Source of the DNA: Halichondria panicea
Taxonomy: Eukaryota > Porifera > Demospongiae > Suberitida > Halichondriidae
Assembly: GCF_963675165.1 (NCBI RefSeq)
Contig: NC_087379.1
Location: forward strand, 3,622,763-3,686,762
Reading direction: 5' to 3'
DNA length: 64,000 nt
The notes under the pieces are model-generated. The model was not told the origin of the DNA and searched no databases. It was given only the letters and a program-made list of their open reading frames with translations. Shown here piece after piece: positions 22,466 to 34,623 of the stretch. Both the position numbers and the translations under genes were made by a program. Position 1 is the first letter of the stretch. Every line of letters starts with the position of its first letter.

Positions 22466-23587
22466 ATGGCTACGGTCGCAATAAGTCCAAGTGCAGAGCT
22501 TGAGTCTCCTTTGCCAAATTCTAGTGCTACTATGAACAGATATAGCCGATCTAACACCCTCGAAGAGAAGAGAAGCGAGAGAAAAAAGCGAAGGAAATCA
22601 AGAATAGGAATAAAAGCTGTTGAGGCCCATTTAAGCCCTGGCTTTAAGGAATAAAGCGGAGAAGAATGTGGTGCTATATAGAAATATGTCTAGATCATAT
22701 TGGGAGAGGTGGCAGTGGGAGCTTCAACAGAGAAAGGAGAGTATGGCACGTGAGAGGGCATTGCATCGGACACGCTCAAGCGTCACGAGAGAGGTAAATG
22801 TACATGTACACGAAATCGATCAAGATTTGCTGCATGATCCACCAGATGTGACAGAAAGTACTGAAATGTATATTGGTCGGGGATCATTTGGTATTGTTAA
22901 GATGCAGCTGTTTCGTAATGTAAAAGTGGCTGTGAAAGAACTGCTCCCCCACTCATTACTAGACGATCTTAACAAAGAAGCAAATATCTTAGCTCGCTTT
23001 TTTCACCCTTATCTACCTTTCTTGTTTGGGACTACTTACGAAGCCACTCAGGATTGTAGATGACACTGACTGATGCTTTCTCTACCATGATTGAACAGCT
23101 TAAAGAAACAGTTTTAACACTTTGTGCCCAACTTATGGAAGCAGTGCGGTATTTGCATGATGAAGTTCACGTCCTACATAATGATCTCAAGTGCAACAAC
23201 ATTTTGATTGGCGAGAGCCTTACTGAGGCACCGGTAACTGATTCATCAAGTCGGAGGTATATGCAGCTAGTAGTGATAGACTTTGGGAAAGCAACAACAG
23301 TAGAACGAGGAAAACGATACCACCTCTCTGAAAGTGAAAAGGCCGAATATATCCGTCGCTATTCCCATATTGCACCTGAAGTTGTCGAAGGACTAACAAA
23401 ACAGTCCAAAATGAGTGACATGTATGCTGTTGGTGGTATTCTCATCAGAATGCTAGAGAGTAAAATGCTCAGAGGTGATGTACATGTAAGGAAAGCCATA
23501 GATGACTTCTCAGTCAAATGTCGTTCTCCAAGATATTTGTTCAGGCCTACTGCGCAAAATGGAATTGATGTTATTTGTAAGATTTAA
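22466..23587 (+). pseudogene. Eukaryotic protein kinase domain gene, frameshifted
   Basis: The basic N-terminus from ATG 22466 (EKRSERKKRRKSR) breaks near 22640 by one base and continues in another frame. The kinase N-lobe follows: glycine loop GRGSFGIVK, VAVKEL (lysine) and a Glu in NKEANILARF. The frame breaks again at about 23060, with part of the hinge region apparently missing. The C-lobe has LHNDLKCNN (catalytic loop, Asp and Asn present), VIDFGKAT (DFG) and HIAPEVVEG (APE). All core catalytic residues are present across the frames. It converges with the Tnp2 gene, whose end lies 180 bp away, inside the EnSpm-like element. It could be a captured host kinase or a resident gene between two insertions. 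Substrate unknown. Confidence 0.8.
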
Positions 23588-23766
23588 GTTATATTTAGCT
23601 TAGATTAATAATTAATTTTGTGATTAATATTTACCCTTTTGCACATGACTCATTAATAAAATTGCAAGTGATCCATGCCATGAATTCATTATGGGACGAT
23701 GCAAAGAAAATTACACCATTGCATGTACGTGCCGTGCGTATATATATATACATGTGAAAATAAAAT

Positions 23767-26700
23767 TCAGTTGGACAATAGTGACACTACCAGTACCCTT
23801 TGTGTTCCTATTACTCTACCAAAGTCAATGTCTGTTTCACAAAAAGCCACTCTTTTCTTTATACTAGATAATCGAACATATTCAGATGTAGACAATGATC
23901 TAGCCCAAACTTGAGTAGGACCTCCAAACCAGACTTTGCAATTATGCTCATCGTAAAAAGTGACGTAAGCAATCCATTCAGACAAAACTTGGAAACTTGT
24001 ACATTGAGATGCACCGGAATATGCTTTTATGTTGATCTTGCAAAAACGTTCAATTCTTGCTAGATGAAGCTGATCTGGATAGCTAGGGTGACAAGCCATC
24101 ACATGAGACTTTGTGACATAGCGACTGTTTGCAGAGCCAAGCACGAATCCATCTATTGTGAGACTCGCTGTGCTTTCATATAAGGACAAAAGAGCGCAAT
24201 TGTTGTGACCTACAGCTACCGACATTATAATACGATCTAACATATCTTTCTGATATGATTCCCATGCATTTTCGATAATAGGGAATAACGGTTTAATGGT
24301 GACCGATCGAATCGAGAATGTTGTGTTTGAGCCTGTGCTTGCTCCAAAGAACAAGCTTGCAGGGAGCCTTTATCGTAGGTGTGATGAACTAGTAGTGGAT
24401 AGAATTCTTCCCTGAACTCAATTGGCCAATTTTCGGCACCATAGTATTGGCCTGACATAAAACGTCGCATGAGCTGAAGTGATATGTTCTTACAGTTTGT
24501 GTGGTATGAGCCTAGCACCCCATTAAGACGCTCAAAGCTGAATAGCCAAAAAGAATAAACAGGGCCAAAGTCTAAAACACACTCCATCAGATGGGCGTGG
24601 AGGTGCATGTTGATCGTGTAGTTTCTTTGTCCATAAAGTTGTTCAAATAGTTTACAAAAATCCATCAACAAAGAATCACCCTTCTCTAAGTTACGTAGAG
24701 TAATTTGGCGTTGACATACTATGTCAACAGCTTTAACAAACAGCAACCAACAGTCATAGTCTTTGTGAGGAATTACTCCTTTCAAAGAGCACAGTGAATA
24801 GATAAGAGTCCAATTTCGCCATTGATCGGCTGTGAAACTTTAAAAACCCGAAGCAATCTTTGAAGGAATACGGCCAATTTCAGGGGGTGTAACAAATCTA
24901 TCAACCTTCTCTTGTATACTCAAATAATGTGTCTTGTCTAGTATACCAAGTGACGTCCAGACAGATAGAACATGCTTTGCTGTGCCTAACAACAAATTGT
25001 GCATCGGATCTATAACTGAGAACCTAACAACGTAACAACGTCAAAGTATGGTAATTCAAGTAGAACGGAGTATCTACATCCATGCTCTGTTTCTATTAGC
25101 TTCTGTTGTGCTTTTGTTATTGCTTCTTTATGAGCTTGTGCCTGATCACGATGTGAGATTGTGGAGCGTTTAGTCCAATTACTACGTCCAATTACTACGG
25201 TCAGTGCCTGTAAAATCAGCCTTCTGTCCAAATACTTTGGTAGGGAAGGGTTTTAAACATCTCGAACAGGCACGGTATGCGTTGTGCCCCACAAATCCCG
25301 ACACTTTCCTACTTGCAGGTATATCACAGGATACACAAATTAGGGCGGCCCGTACCAACACTTGTGTACCAGAAGCAGTTGGCATGACAACTCCAGTCCA
25401 CAGTTCCTTTAACTCATTAACTAAAGGTTTTAAATAGGTATTAATATCTCCTTTTGGCTCATGAGGACCGGGAATAACGCCAACAAGCAGAACATTTTCA
25501 GTTAAGTATCTTACACGCCGTGGAAGATTTTGAATGGCGATATAAATTGATATAAATTGCTCCAGCAGAATAGGGACTATGCTTGAAGGGTTGAAACCAA
25601 TCAATATTTATCGTCAATGCATAATTGTAAGGCACAGACAGAAATGGCGCACCTGATGGGGTCAAAAAATCTTTCCAAACTTTCCCGTCATATATGTCGC
25701 GAAGAGTGCCTGGATCAGTTTCAATATTTCTCCACAATTCACATGAGTGATGAAAGTGTGGTCGAAACGTGTGGTCGAAGCAGGAACGTTTTTAAAGAAG
25801 CAACAACACTTTGATAACAGTATGTCTGACGAGGGTACCAAGAAATAGTTCCGGCTGATGTTCGAATCTTTTTCATCAATTGTTCATTGCAAGGATTTCT
25901 CTGTCGAGTGTGGGGATGGTGAGGATACTTGACATATGATCAACGTTTCGATTCTTTCGTCTTATTAGGTAGAGTGACAGTGCATACATTTAAAGCATAT
26001 GTGGTATGACATTTAGGACAAGAGACGTACTTGGAAAATGAATCCTTTTCTTGTCCAATCAATGTTTTTGCTTGCCCTAGGTTTTTGGGGATTATCTGTG
26101 CTAATTCAATTATCTGTGCTAATTCTCTAAGAGAAGCACTCAAACAACAAGTAGAGAAAGCAGCTTTGCAAAAAAACTGAAAATTATGTTGATTCCTGAA
26201 TTAGACACCTTGAACAGTGTCTGCCACATTAGAATGAATACAGCGTATAATCTTGCCATCCGTAGGACTGCTGACTCTACTTGAGAACCTTTTACAGTAG
26301 TATTTTCATCATCAAACCAAAGTTCTGTTAACTGCGTGTCATCATCCTAAACAAAATAAGAATTATTATATACAGACAACTAGCTCCACATGTAAATGTA
26401 TACCGTATAATGGGGAAATTTTTGTGGGCGCTTTTTTCGAGGGCAGAACTAACGAATACTGGGATAAACACCGGTATCAAGAGTTTATGATACAGAGAGA
26501 GTATCGAACGTAGGCATACTGTACATCAGATGTATGCGGAGAGTAACGTGACTTCTTGTATCTGTCACAAGCTTGGAATTTGCACACTGACCAATCCAAG
26601 TGTGGGTGATGTCATCTATCAAGAAAGTAGATTACATCACCTACACTTGGATGGGTTGATAGATTACATCACCCACGCTTGGATTGGTCAGTGTGCAAAT

Positions 26701-27254
26701 TCCAAGCTTGTGACAGATACAAGAAGTCACGTTACTCTCCGCATACATCTGATACACAGTATGCCTACGTTCGATACTCTCTCTCTATCATAAACTCTTG
26801 CCGGTACGCAAAGCTCTTGGTGGGTATGCACAATCATGGTATTAAGTGTTTTATATACACCAGGAAATACTCACGTCAGCATCCACTTCAAAATCATCGT
26901 CAGTGTCCTCCTCACCACTTGTACTCGAACTCATGATATTGTCTTGTTCATAGACAGTTTCTGTAAAACAGTGATTAATCTAAAAATGGCATGTTTTTTT
27001 ATCTAAATATTCAAAGCGGTGTCAACTGTTGATTCATTTCCTTCACATGAAGTCTCCTCCATCTCATCGTCCGAGAAGCTAAATTCTTGCTCAGCCCTAT
27101 GTATGTCGTGTCCTGGTGTTAAATCACACGTCCAACTGTTAGCAGCAGATGAATAATACAGCTGTTTGTGCTGGTAGTATAAATTATAGAGTGTCTTGCT
27201 TATTTTTTCATTGCAATGTTCAGTGGAATCGCTTCGCTTTTCCATTGTATACAC
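23767..27254 (-). pseudogene. Tnp2-type EnSpm/CACTA transposase
   Basis: Minus-strand pieces in order: KISKTLYNLYYQHKQLYYSS (about 27200), an acidic TSGEEDTDDDFE exon (about 26900), LTELWFDDEN (about 26310), a zinc-binding CPKCHTTY (about 26000), YDGKVWKDF and NIDWFQPF (about 25600), HNAYRACSRC (about 25290), DPMHNLLLGTAKHV (about 24990) and TADQWRNWTLIY (about 24820). Then FWLFSFERLNGVLGSYHTN (about 24520) and a C-terminus with CKVWFGGPTQVWARS ending at 23767. This order is that of Tnp2 cut-and-paste transposases. Frameshifts occur near 26150, 25750, 25200 and 24330. An 18-bp in-frame tandem duplication at 26091-26126 repeats ELAQII. A MITE (26478-26800) sits in one intron. Decayed as written. 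Confidence 0.85.
26478..26800. mobile_element. CAAGAG-family palindromic MITE, copy 1
   Basis: A 323-bp element that folds on itself almost end to end (ends CAAGAGTTTATGATA and its complement). It is flanked by CCGGTAT (26471-26477) and CCGGTAC (26801-26807), a 7-bp target duplication with one mismatch. It lies in an intron of the Tnp2 gene. Near-identical copies are at 46713-47000 and 47702-48016. Confidence 0.9.
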
Positions 27255-27488
27255 TGTACTGTATATGTATTTGTGTGTGGTTGTAGTACCTCAGCCATGT
27301 GGTCGGGGCTGCAGTGACATCATGTGGGAGGATCTCAGACCAGTATAGCAAGCCTCGCCCTCTTCCCAAAATGTATTGATGGGTGTGGCCTAATAACTGA
27401 TCAGCACGTGAACTATAAGTCATTGAACACGTGGTTCAGCCATTGTTATAGAAGTCTATTATACGTACCTCTGCTTATAGCGGTGCGA

Positions 27489-28953
27489 TGGCCTACCTAC
27501 CAACCACAGTTTTTATTCTACCACAACTCCATCAAGATCCAAATCTACTGTTTCCCAAAGCCAAAGGACACAACTACCTGTACCTCATGACAGATCTAGC
27601 TTACATGCCTAGAATGGCTTTGGAAGACTTAGTTGATGATGTTATGAATGACAGAGAGGAAATGTCTGACAATGAATGACAATGAAGACTTTCGCTTTGG
27701 TGATTTGGATGACCCAGACGTAGTAGACCCGCCTCCATACCGTTGATCAGCGAGTTTATACACTCTCTGATGCCCCTCCTTCCCATGCTGATCAGCTTAT
27801 GACTATGATGCAACAGCAGCAAGCTCAACTTCAAAAAGTACTTGATGGACAACAAGCAATGGAATTACGTCAAAGTGTAATGGATACCAAACTGGCTAGT
27901 TTACAGGAACTCCTCACCCTCAAGCAGCTCTGATGGGAAACGAAAACGTGTGGTCACTCGCACATTATCCGCCCATTGACTACACAGCTAACACGTTTTG
28001 TATTTCTCCCCTCCCTCAGTGCAAAGTATATGCAGTTCATAAGCAACTGGATGTTCTGTTTGATACATCTGAAGTGTACGTTTACATTTTAACTGCCATG
28101 CCTAAAAGACTCTTCTTTGTAAACAATAGATTCTCTTCCAGTCACAACAAAGGTGTTCAAGAAACAATTGTGCAAGAGATACAAGATCAACCTGAATGCA
28201 AATTTAGTGACAAAGATATAAGACGTAGGTATTGCATACTTTTCCGTCTTTAGTATTTAAGGAGATGTTATGAAAACCTAAGGCGGACATTCCTTGAACA
28301 ACAATCGGGAAAAGAAGAGCTCGTTGAGCAACAGTCCAAACGCAGAAAGTATCGTTCTCGGCGTGAAAGATTAATTTTTATGATAAACTAGTAGTATTTT
28401 ATTTGCTATTTAATTATAGAAATTTCAAAGGCGGTCATCTGTGGTAACAAAGAACGAGATGGATAAGTATTGGAAATTGCTCAGTCTGGCTTATGTCACG
28501 GAAGAGAGTGACGATCCAGACAACCCCAATGGTATCATTAAACACAAACTTGACTGGCGTTCTGAGAGTAAGTTTTTTTTGTTGGCAATACGTCACATCA
28601 CCCTGCTTATTGTTTTAAAGGACTTTCCACTTTCATGAGCACCCTAGACTCACGCATTGCCAAGAAGCAACCTACATCTCCAGGGTTAGTGGCTAAAAAA
28701 GTACGGAAGCTGGGTGAACCTTCCAATACTACACCACCGGATGATGCTCCTAAATGGGCTGTCAACAGCGATGTTATTCAGAGTGAGTATAGTGCACAAA
28801 TGACGTTGTAATTCTATTTATTTAACTAGGTACATCACGCAACAAAGAGAACGTCTCGCCAGATGGTAAGTCAAACACTCTTACAAATTTTTATTATGCA
28901 AACTTTATTATTCAACTGCAGATAATGCTCAAGCTCGCGATCAAGCTGTCTAG
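27489..28953 (+). CDS. TnpA-like accessory gene of the EnSpm-like element
   Basis: Short exons on the plus strand: an acidic piece ending DVMNDREEMSD (about 27620), a Gln-rich probable coiled coil (MMQQQQAQLQKVL, about 27810), a basic helix LEQQSGKEELVEQQSKRRK (about 28300), ending KYRSRRER, then NEMDKYWKLLSLAYV (about 28460) and a tail ending DNAQARDQAV at 28953. No enzyme motif is seen. Size, position opposite Tnp2 and coiled-coil/basic content match the second, DNA-binding protein of CACTA elements; that role is inferred. Frame breaks near 27680 (beside a tandem ATGACA duplication) and 28255 may be introns or damage. Confidence 0.5.
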
Positions 28954-29039
28954 TGACATGAACATTGTGAACATAATTATTGTGCACATGCATGGTTGTG
29001 AAAAAGTATTGGATGATGTCATTAAAAAAATTAATTTAT

Positions 29040-29263
29040 CAATGAGTTTACAAGCGAGTTTACACAAAAGTTGTGAATCTACAATGTAGTTTACACGGGA
29101 GTTTCCACATTTTTGTGAGTCTACAATGGAGTTTACATAACTGATACTTGAAGATTACAGCGTTTGTTCATCTACAATAGTGTACAAGACTAAACACTAA
29201 GAGTGTACAACATTATGATGTAAACTTTAGTGTACATCATAGTCCACAACTTGTACACTACCC
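29040..29263 (-). repeat. Right end and subterminal repeats of the EnSpm-like element
   Basis: About five GTTTACA or TGTAAAC motifs, plus several TGTACA and CTACAAT words, ending in TGTACACTACCC (29252-29263), the exact inverse of the left end. Confidence 0.65.
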
Positions 29264-29760
29264 TATCTGGCCCTGTGGTGGTGTGTGTGTGCGTGCATGT
29301 GACCCTGTGTTGTGTGCGTGTGAGTGCTGTGTGGGTGTGTGTGTGCGTGACGTGTGGCCCTTGTGTGTAATGTTTCTGTGCGTGTGAGTGATTGCGTGCG
29401 CGTGTGTGTGCCCCTGTCTGTGCGTGTGTGTGAGTGCCCCTGTGTTGTGTGCCTGTGAGTGTGTGTGTGCTGTGTGCTGTGTGTGTGATGTTTCTGTGTG
29501 TGCGTGTGTGTGATGTTTCTGTGTGTGCGTGCGTTCACGTGTGTGTGTGTGCCCCCTGTCTGTGCGTGTGTGTGAGTGCCCCTCTGTTGTGTGCGTGTGA
29601 GTGTGGTGTGCGTGTGAGTGTGTCCCCCCTGATCATGAGTGTGCGTGCGTGTGTGTGTGTGTGTGTTGTGTGTGTGTGTGTGTGCGCGTGTGGCCCTTGT
29701 GTGTGATGTTTCTGTGTGTGCGTGTGAGTGTGTGTGCCCCCTGTCTGTGCGTGTGTGTAT
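29264..29760. repeat. TG-rich array, right part
   Basis: Shares orientation and longer words (GTGATGTTTCTGTGTGTGCG, GCCCCTGTCTGTGCG, GTGTGTCCCCCCTGA) with 18785-20529. Interpreted as the same array, displaced by the EnSpm-like insertion. Confidence 0.85.
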
Positions 29761-30560
29761 CTACATATAAAAGAGTTTCATCAACAAGAAGGTAAAAACA
29801 AGTATTAGTTATTATGATTTTAGTAAACTTGTGCCAGAGGTAACTTGGAATTTGAACTGAAAATGTTAATTTTATCTATTCTTTCAGACGTGAAAGGGAA
29901 TCCAAGCTGATGGGTGAAACCTTGTCTACCAGTGACACTTCTGATGAGGAAACTGAACTCACACAAAGGAGGCGCACCATGCAAGAGTTGCACAACATAG
30001 TACATACATAATTATACATTATTATAGTACATCCACACACACGCAACATCCACGCACACATGCTGTCTACAGCGAAAACTGTTACCCTTCTGTAATTGTA
30101 ACACACACACAAACTTTTCATTGTACAGGCAACCCAGTTAGAATCAGTTGGCTGTGAAGTCTAATTAGTCCAAAGCAGTTTGTCCACTCTCACCCAGCAA
30201 TTCTTTCATCTTTTAATGCTTTCATTATATTAGAAGTCTATGTTGCAGATAGACGGTATAATGGATCGGATTGTGATTATGGTGGTAATTGTGGTATTAT
30301 ATCCATGGTATTATATCCACTTCGTATGATTAGCAGAGGTTGACACATTCAAAATTATGCATTTTATAGACTATAGACATAATTGTGATCCACCAAGTAA
30401 TCATTAATTGTTCTGTATAAAACTTTCAGATGACCTGTTGCTCTGTTGCCCACCACCACAACTGACACTACTTTCGAAACCGCGTCCATCCACATCAACT
30501 CATCTTTTTTTTTTTTTTTTTTTCCAAATAATAGCAGCTTCTATGTAGACACAATGAAAG
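29761..30560. other. Stretch without a recognised gene
   Basis: Nothing recognisable except a poly-T run at about 30506-30523. A short plus-strand frame near 29885-30005 (DTSDEETELTQRRR-like) may be an exon remnant. Confidence 0.35.
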
Positions 30561-31110
30561 GTGGAGGGTACAGAAAATAAAGAGGACATACAAAGGATCG
30601 AGATCACCAGGTCGATGGCCCCAGGGTGTCCACTTGACGATCTGGACCCTCGGATCGATGAGCGAAGGAGGGAAAAGGTAAGTCGGCAACGGAGCCAGCA
30701 TAGTGTACTGCTATATGATTATGATTGGTCCCATTTAGATGCTAACATCGAAGCGAGTCTGGTTTACAAACACACAGGTTTACAAGTTCAATGGTGGCTC
30801 ATGTCGTAAAACAACTTATAGTTATAGTGAAGCTACAAATGTCATAACTACAAATGCTACTCTATAGTGCAGGCTATTTCTTTTTAGCTTGACCTAAGCT
30901 TCCTACCTAGCCCTCTCTACAAGGTCCCTAGAAGGTCCCTAGAATCTCCCTGAGGTTGTACTACGAAGATCTTGTAGTAATTGTCACTTTTCTTTCGACG
31001 ATTCTGATCGAACTGTACCTCAAAGCATAATATTAAAAATACCACGTGGAAGAGCAGCTCAACAGCGTGCACAATGAGTAGCCATGCGTCGGGGAAAGGG
31101 TTAATGATAC
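30561..31110 (+). pseudogene. Unrecognised gene fragment, copy 1 of a duplicated segment
   Basis: The frame at 30561-30809 has charged, plausible coding composition and ends HTGLQVQWWLM. The segment from about 30765 to 31110 recurs in direct orientation at about 35305-35710, sharing CAGGTTTACAAGTTCAATGG, TGTACTACGAAGATCTTG, TCACTTTTCTTTCGAC and AGAGCAGCTCAA. I do not recognise the family. The pair may be relics of one multicopy element. Confidence 0.4.
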
Positions 31111-32070
31111 CATTTGTGTGTGCAGCACATTCATGATCAGCTGTGTTTTGCGCATCCATTTTGTGGTTGCACTATCATCACCACTATCATCACCACAATC
31201 ACCACAATGAAAGTACCACAGTAGACTTGTGAGCTCCACCTTGAGTTGTGTGTGGAAGGTTCTATTCGAAAGAGGAAGTGCTGAGTTACAGATATGGCTG
31301 TAACTGGTAAGAAGGGAATTAAAACATGTCAACAAAATTAAAGTGATGCAAAAGTGATGTACAAAACACAAATTTAGTAGCACTTAATAATAATTATGAA
31401 TATTGTGTAGGGGAAGATGAACAGGAGGGCCAATAAAAACAGACCTTCACGCGGTAAATATTAAATTGACAAAAAAGTACCAGTGCAGCAAACCTGTTTT
31501 TTTTCACAGATGCGAAGTTCCACCTTTCTTAGAGCTGTCTAGGACAGTTCAAGCGAGCGAGATAACTAACGTGCATCTTTCGGTAGCCAGATTACTAATA
31601 GCCAGATTACTACTTACGAAATACCCTCTCCGGGGAAGCCCCATGCGCAACAATAAAAAATTACTAGTGTTGAAAAGAAATTCTGCAAGTGCAGAGCACA
31701 GCGTGCAGCAGCAGCACTAAAATTAATGATGACGTGATGAGGACAGTTGCCCTGGACTATTTCACTGGGCACTCAAGAGTAAATGAAAGTAATTTAAAAT
31801 TAATTAGATTTTGGTTCCGCGGTGGGCGGTATACTACGTATGAAATCATGACCGCGGCTCAATTCTACAGCAGATACATCAGTAGTAACTCTTTCTCTTT
31901 TGGATACGATTGTAAGAATATCAATGAATCAAGACGCAGCCCCAAAATGCTATACAATTGCACATGGCTTCACCACGAGCTATGCAAGAATCTCTTTCCC
32001 ACTGTAAAAATACAAACCTTTTTTGGAATATATCTACATGCCGTTTATCTACATGCCATTGTTGTTCATG

Positions 32071-32400
32071 CCATTGCAGTATGAAGTGATGTCACTATCA
32101 TCTGTGAATGCTGAAGGCCAAGAGCGTTTATTCAGTCAGGCTAAACGTATTAGTCTACGAGCAACAAATAGGAAAACTGAAAATGTTTTACCCACAATTC
32201 TGTTAGCATACAAGCACGACAAAAAAAATGGGAACATACAAATCTCCTCTTCAAGTATAAGGGAACAGAAGTTGAAAAAAGTTTCATAAGCGCACGGCTG
32301 TCAAGTTGGCAAGTGCATATAGAACTCTAGAACGTATCAGTACTTTCCTAAAACGTGGGCAAAGCAAGGAGTCAGTGACAGAGCCAGGGGGGGTATCCCC
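32071..32400 (+). pseudogene. C-terminal remnant of an unnamed multicopy protein family
   Basis: The frame from 32071 reads SSVNAEGQERLFSQAKRI, then RKTENVLPTILL. After a one-base shift near 32335, ERISTFLKRG follows. From memory this resembles the end of proteins repeated many times in sponge and cnidarian genomes and often found near mobile elements. No catalytic motif can be named. The plus-strand frame at 31732-32030 (LDYFTGHSRVNESNLKLIRF) may or may not belong to it. Small duplications (TACATGCCGTT/TACATGCCATT) precede it. Confidence 0.4.
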
Positions 32401-32599
32401 TGTATGACACGTATGACACCCATATTTGAATCAGTTTTATCACTTTACAGTGGTGAGCACATCCGATGCCTTGCTCTCATTAACGATCTCTCATTAACGA
32501 TCCAATTTGACTGCAATTTGACTGTGGGGAAATGTTTAGGAACGTTTTTGATGGCAACATCCAGTGGTGTTGTTCTACAGATTTGGGATTGGTAGCAGT

Positions 32600-34440
32600 G
32601 GTTTTGAGCAGCCATACAGCCAAACACAGCTGACATGAGTTTCCAAACGACAATGAACAGCTGCTGGCTGTTCCTGGCTCTGTATCATCGGAGTTCCTTT
32701 CTGCGTAAGCCATGCAAACGTGCACAGTATAAGATTATGCACATGTTACAAAAAATCAACTGAAGGGTATAAATAATTATGGGTATCCTTGGGGGAGCGC
32801 CCAGACAGACACTTCAAAGCCAGCATGGTAGCCACATTTTTGAAAAGGTTTTATGTAAGGTTTTATGTATTGACATAATTTAACCACTTGCACACGCAGT
32901 ATTTAATTTCAATGCGTGGACTAGTATAGTAGTAACCGAAAAAATACAAACAATGCGCATGCAGATCGTATCAGATCCATGTGGTAGCTTGTAAAACCAA
33001 AGAATTTGACTAAGTTCTTAGTTTTTCATGGCTTCCAACATAGTGTACATAGTGCCATGCATTCTCATCTAAACACTCTGTGCATCTGTTCTCTGCTGAT
33101 TCTCTGAAAAAGGACCTTCCAGGAAGCTCTTCTTCAGATTCCCAGGGCTAGAGAAGGCCTTGAGTCATTACCTGTTAGCTCAAAGTTGAAGGGTGTGAGA
33201 AAGAGGGGGAAGAATAGCTCCTTTCACATTGAATGGACAGCCTTTGTCGAAGAGGTATGCGGGTGTAACTCGCAGGAGAAGACTTGCTTTTGAGACACTT
33301 CTGTGTTTGACATTATTATATTTCAAGTCCATTTCAGTCAAGAAAGTTTCTTAGCTGGATCTTCAAATGCAAACTCCAAACTCCTCTAGCTCAACCTCTT
33401 TCAGACCATTGATCTGTATCTCCTGCGTGATTCCATTGAGTAGGAATGCTCAAGTGCAGTACTAGTGCTTTGGGGGTACACCTACACCTGCAATAATTAT
33501 ATTATTATTGCAATTATTATTGCAATTACCAATACTGAATAATTTACTGAATACACTGTGTGTATGTGCGCGCGCACGTGCGTGCGTGTGCATGTGTCTT
33601 ACATACAATTTAGATGACAAATTTTAGTTGCACGTGTGCTTGATACATAATTATTGTAGGGGTGTACATGTAGGGGTGCACATGTACACATATTGGGTTT
33701 CGAATGCGACGTTATTACGAATGTTTACATAAATCGCTATTAAAAGCTATTGAAAGACACGCAAAAAGTGAGCATGATTGAACTTCCACGTGACAAAGTA
33801 TTAGTATGTTAATTTAGAATATGTGACTGTCCACGGGAAAAGGGTGTATTGGGGAGATATCTTTGTTTCCAGTAAAATGGGTTTAAAGTTTAACTAAACT
33901 TCCTTTTTTTCCTGTACATCACATGAGAATAGAAATTACATCATATGAAAGAGCAAGAAATAGGCTTTAAATAGATATTTACACTTAATGATGATCTGAA
34001 TACTAAGTTTAAAGAAGTGTGCTTTTCAATGTCGGTAACAAGCAGTCCAATGCCAAAGTAGCTCCTCTGCTCAGCCTGCAACTCCTCTACAGGAAGGTGC
34101 TACTACTGTTGATCTAGATAGGAGTCTTGAAGACATTAGTCAAGCTGAGAAGCTGAGAGTACAGAAACATTCATCGCTAACTCGTGTGGATGTAAAATGG
34201 GTCCTAAGAACTCTCCGTGCTCAAAACTTTTAACTAAAAACACCATTGTGAAGTTCAGGAATGAGAGTATAGATCATGAATTGGATCTTGTTATTCTTGC
34301 TCTACGGATACTCAGCCTAATTCGAAAGTCAGTGAAAAATCAATGGCTATAAGTACTTTGTGCATGGAGTGCGCGTCTGACGTTTATGTTCCTTCATTGT
34401 GTTCCTTCATTGTGTTAGTCATACGAGATTTGAACACTTG
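32600..34440. other. Stretch without a recognised gene
   Basis: AT-rich spacer with a short purine/pyrimidine-alternating CG/TG tract (about 33558-33595). No convincing coding content on either strand. Confidence 0.4.
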
Positions 34441-34479
34441 CATAATTATAAGCATTTTGTTGAAGTTGGCTTGACGACT

Positions 34480-34623
34480 CGGACTCATGGAAATCAAAAG
34501 ATACTGCCGAAAAATTCTTTCGTAATCGTACTAATCTCGGAAAGAGAAAACGAACTTGTACTGTATGCAAAGACCCAGGGCACACTAAAAAGACTTGCCC
34601 AAATAAAGACTTGCCCAAATAAG
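34480..34623 (+). pseudogene. CCHC zinc-knuckle fragment of a mobile-element protein
   Basis: The plus frame reads FFRNRTNLGKRKRTCTVCK, then DPGHTKKTCP. This is a perfect Cys-X2-Cys-X4-His-X4-Cys zinc knuckle, and a stop codon follows. A 14-bp tandem duplication (AAAGACTTGCCCAA) lies at its end. Such knuckles occur in retrotransposon Gag proteins and at the C-terminus of some MULE-type transposases. No other domain is seen nearby, so the parent family is unresolved. Confidence 0.6.

Larger units (their letters stand above)
20530..29263. mobile_element. EnSpm/CACTA-like DNA transposon with kinase gene, inserted in the TG array
   Basis: The 12-bp word GGGTAGTGTACA at 20530-20541 is exactly inverted at 29252-29263. 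Inside each end, GTTTACA or its complement recurs: about seven times in 20570-20830 and five times in 29050-29235. This is like the subterminal binding sites of CACTA elements. The interior encodes a Tnp2 transposase (-), a TnpA-like accessory protein (+) and a kinase (+). The same TG-rich array lies immediately outside both ends, in the same orientation, so the element split it. The ends contain CACTA, but pointing inward rather than outward, so the exact termini are uncertain and no target duplication can be read within the repeat. Confidence 0.7.

Noticed and set aside
18785-29760. Two TG arrays as terminal repeats of one element
   Set aside because: Both have TG on the plus strand, so they are direct, not inverted; a split array fits better.
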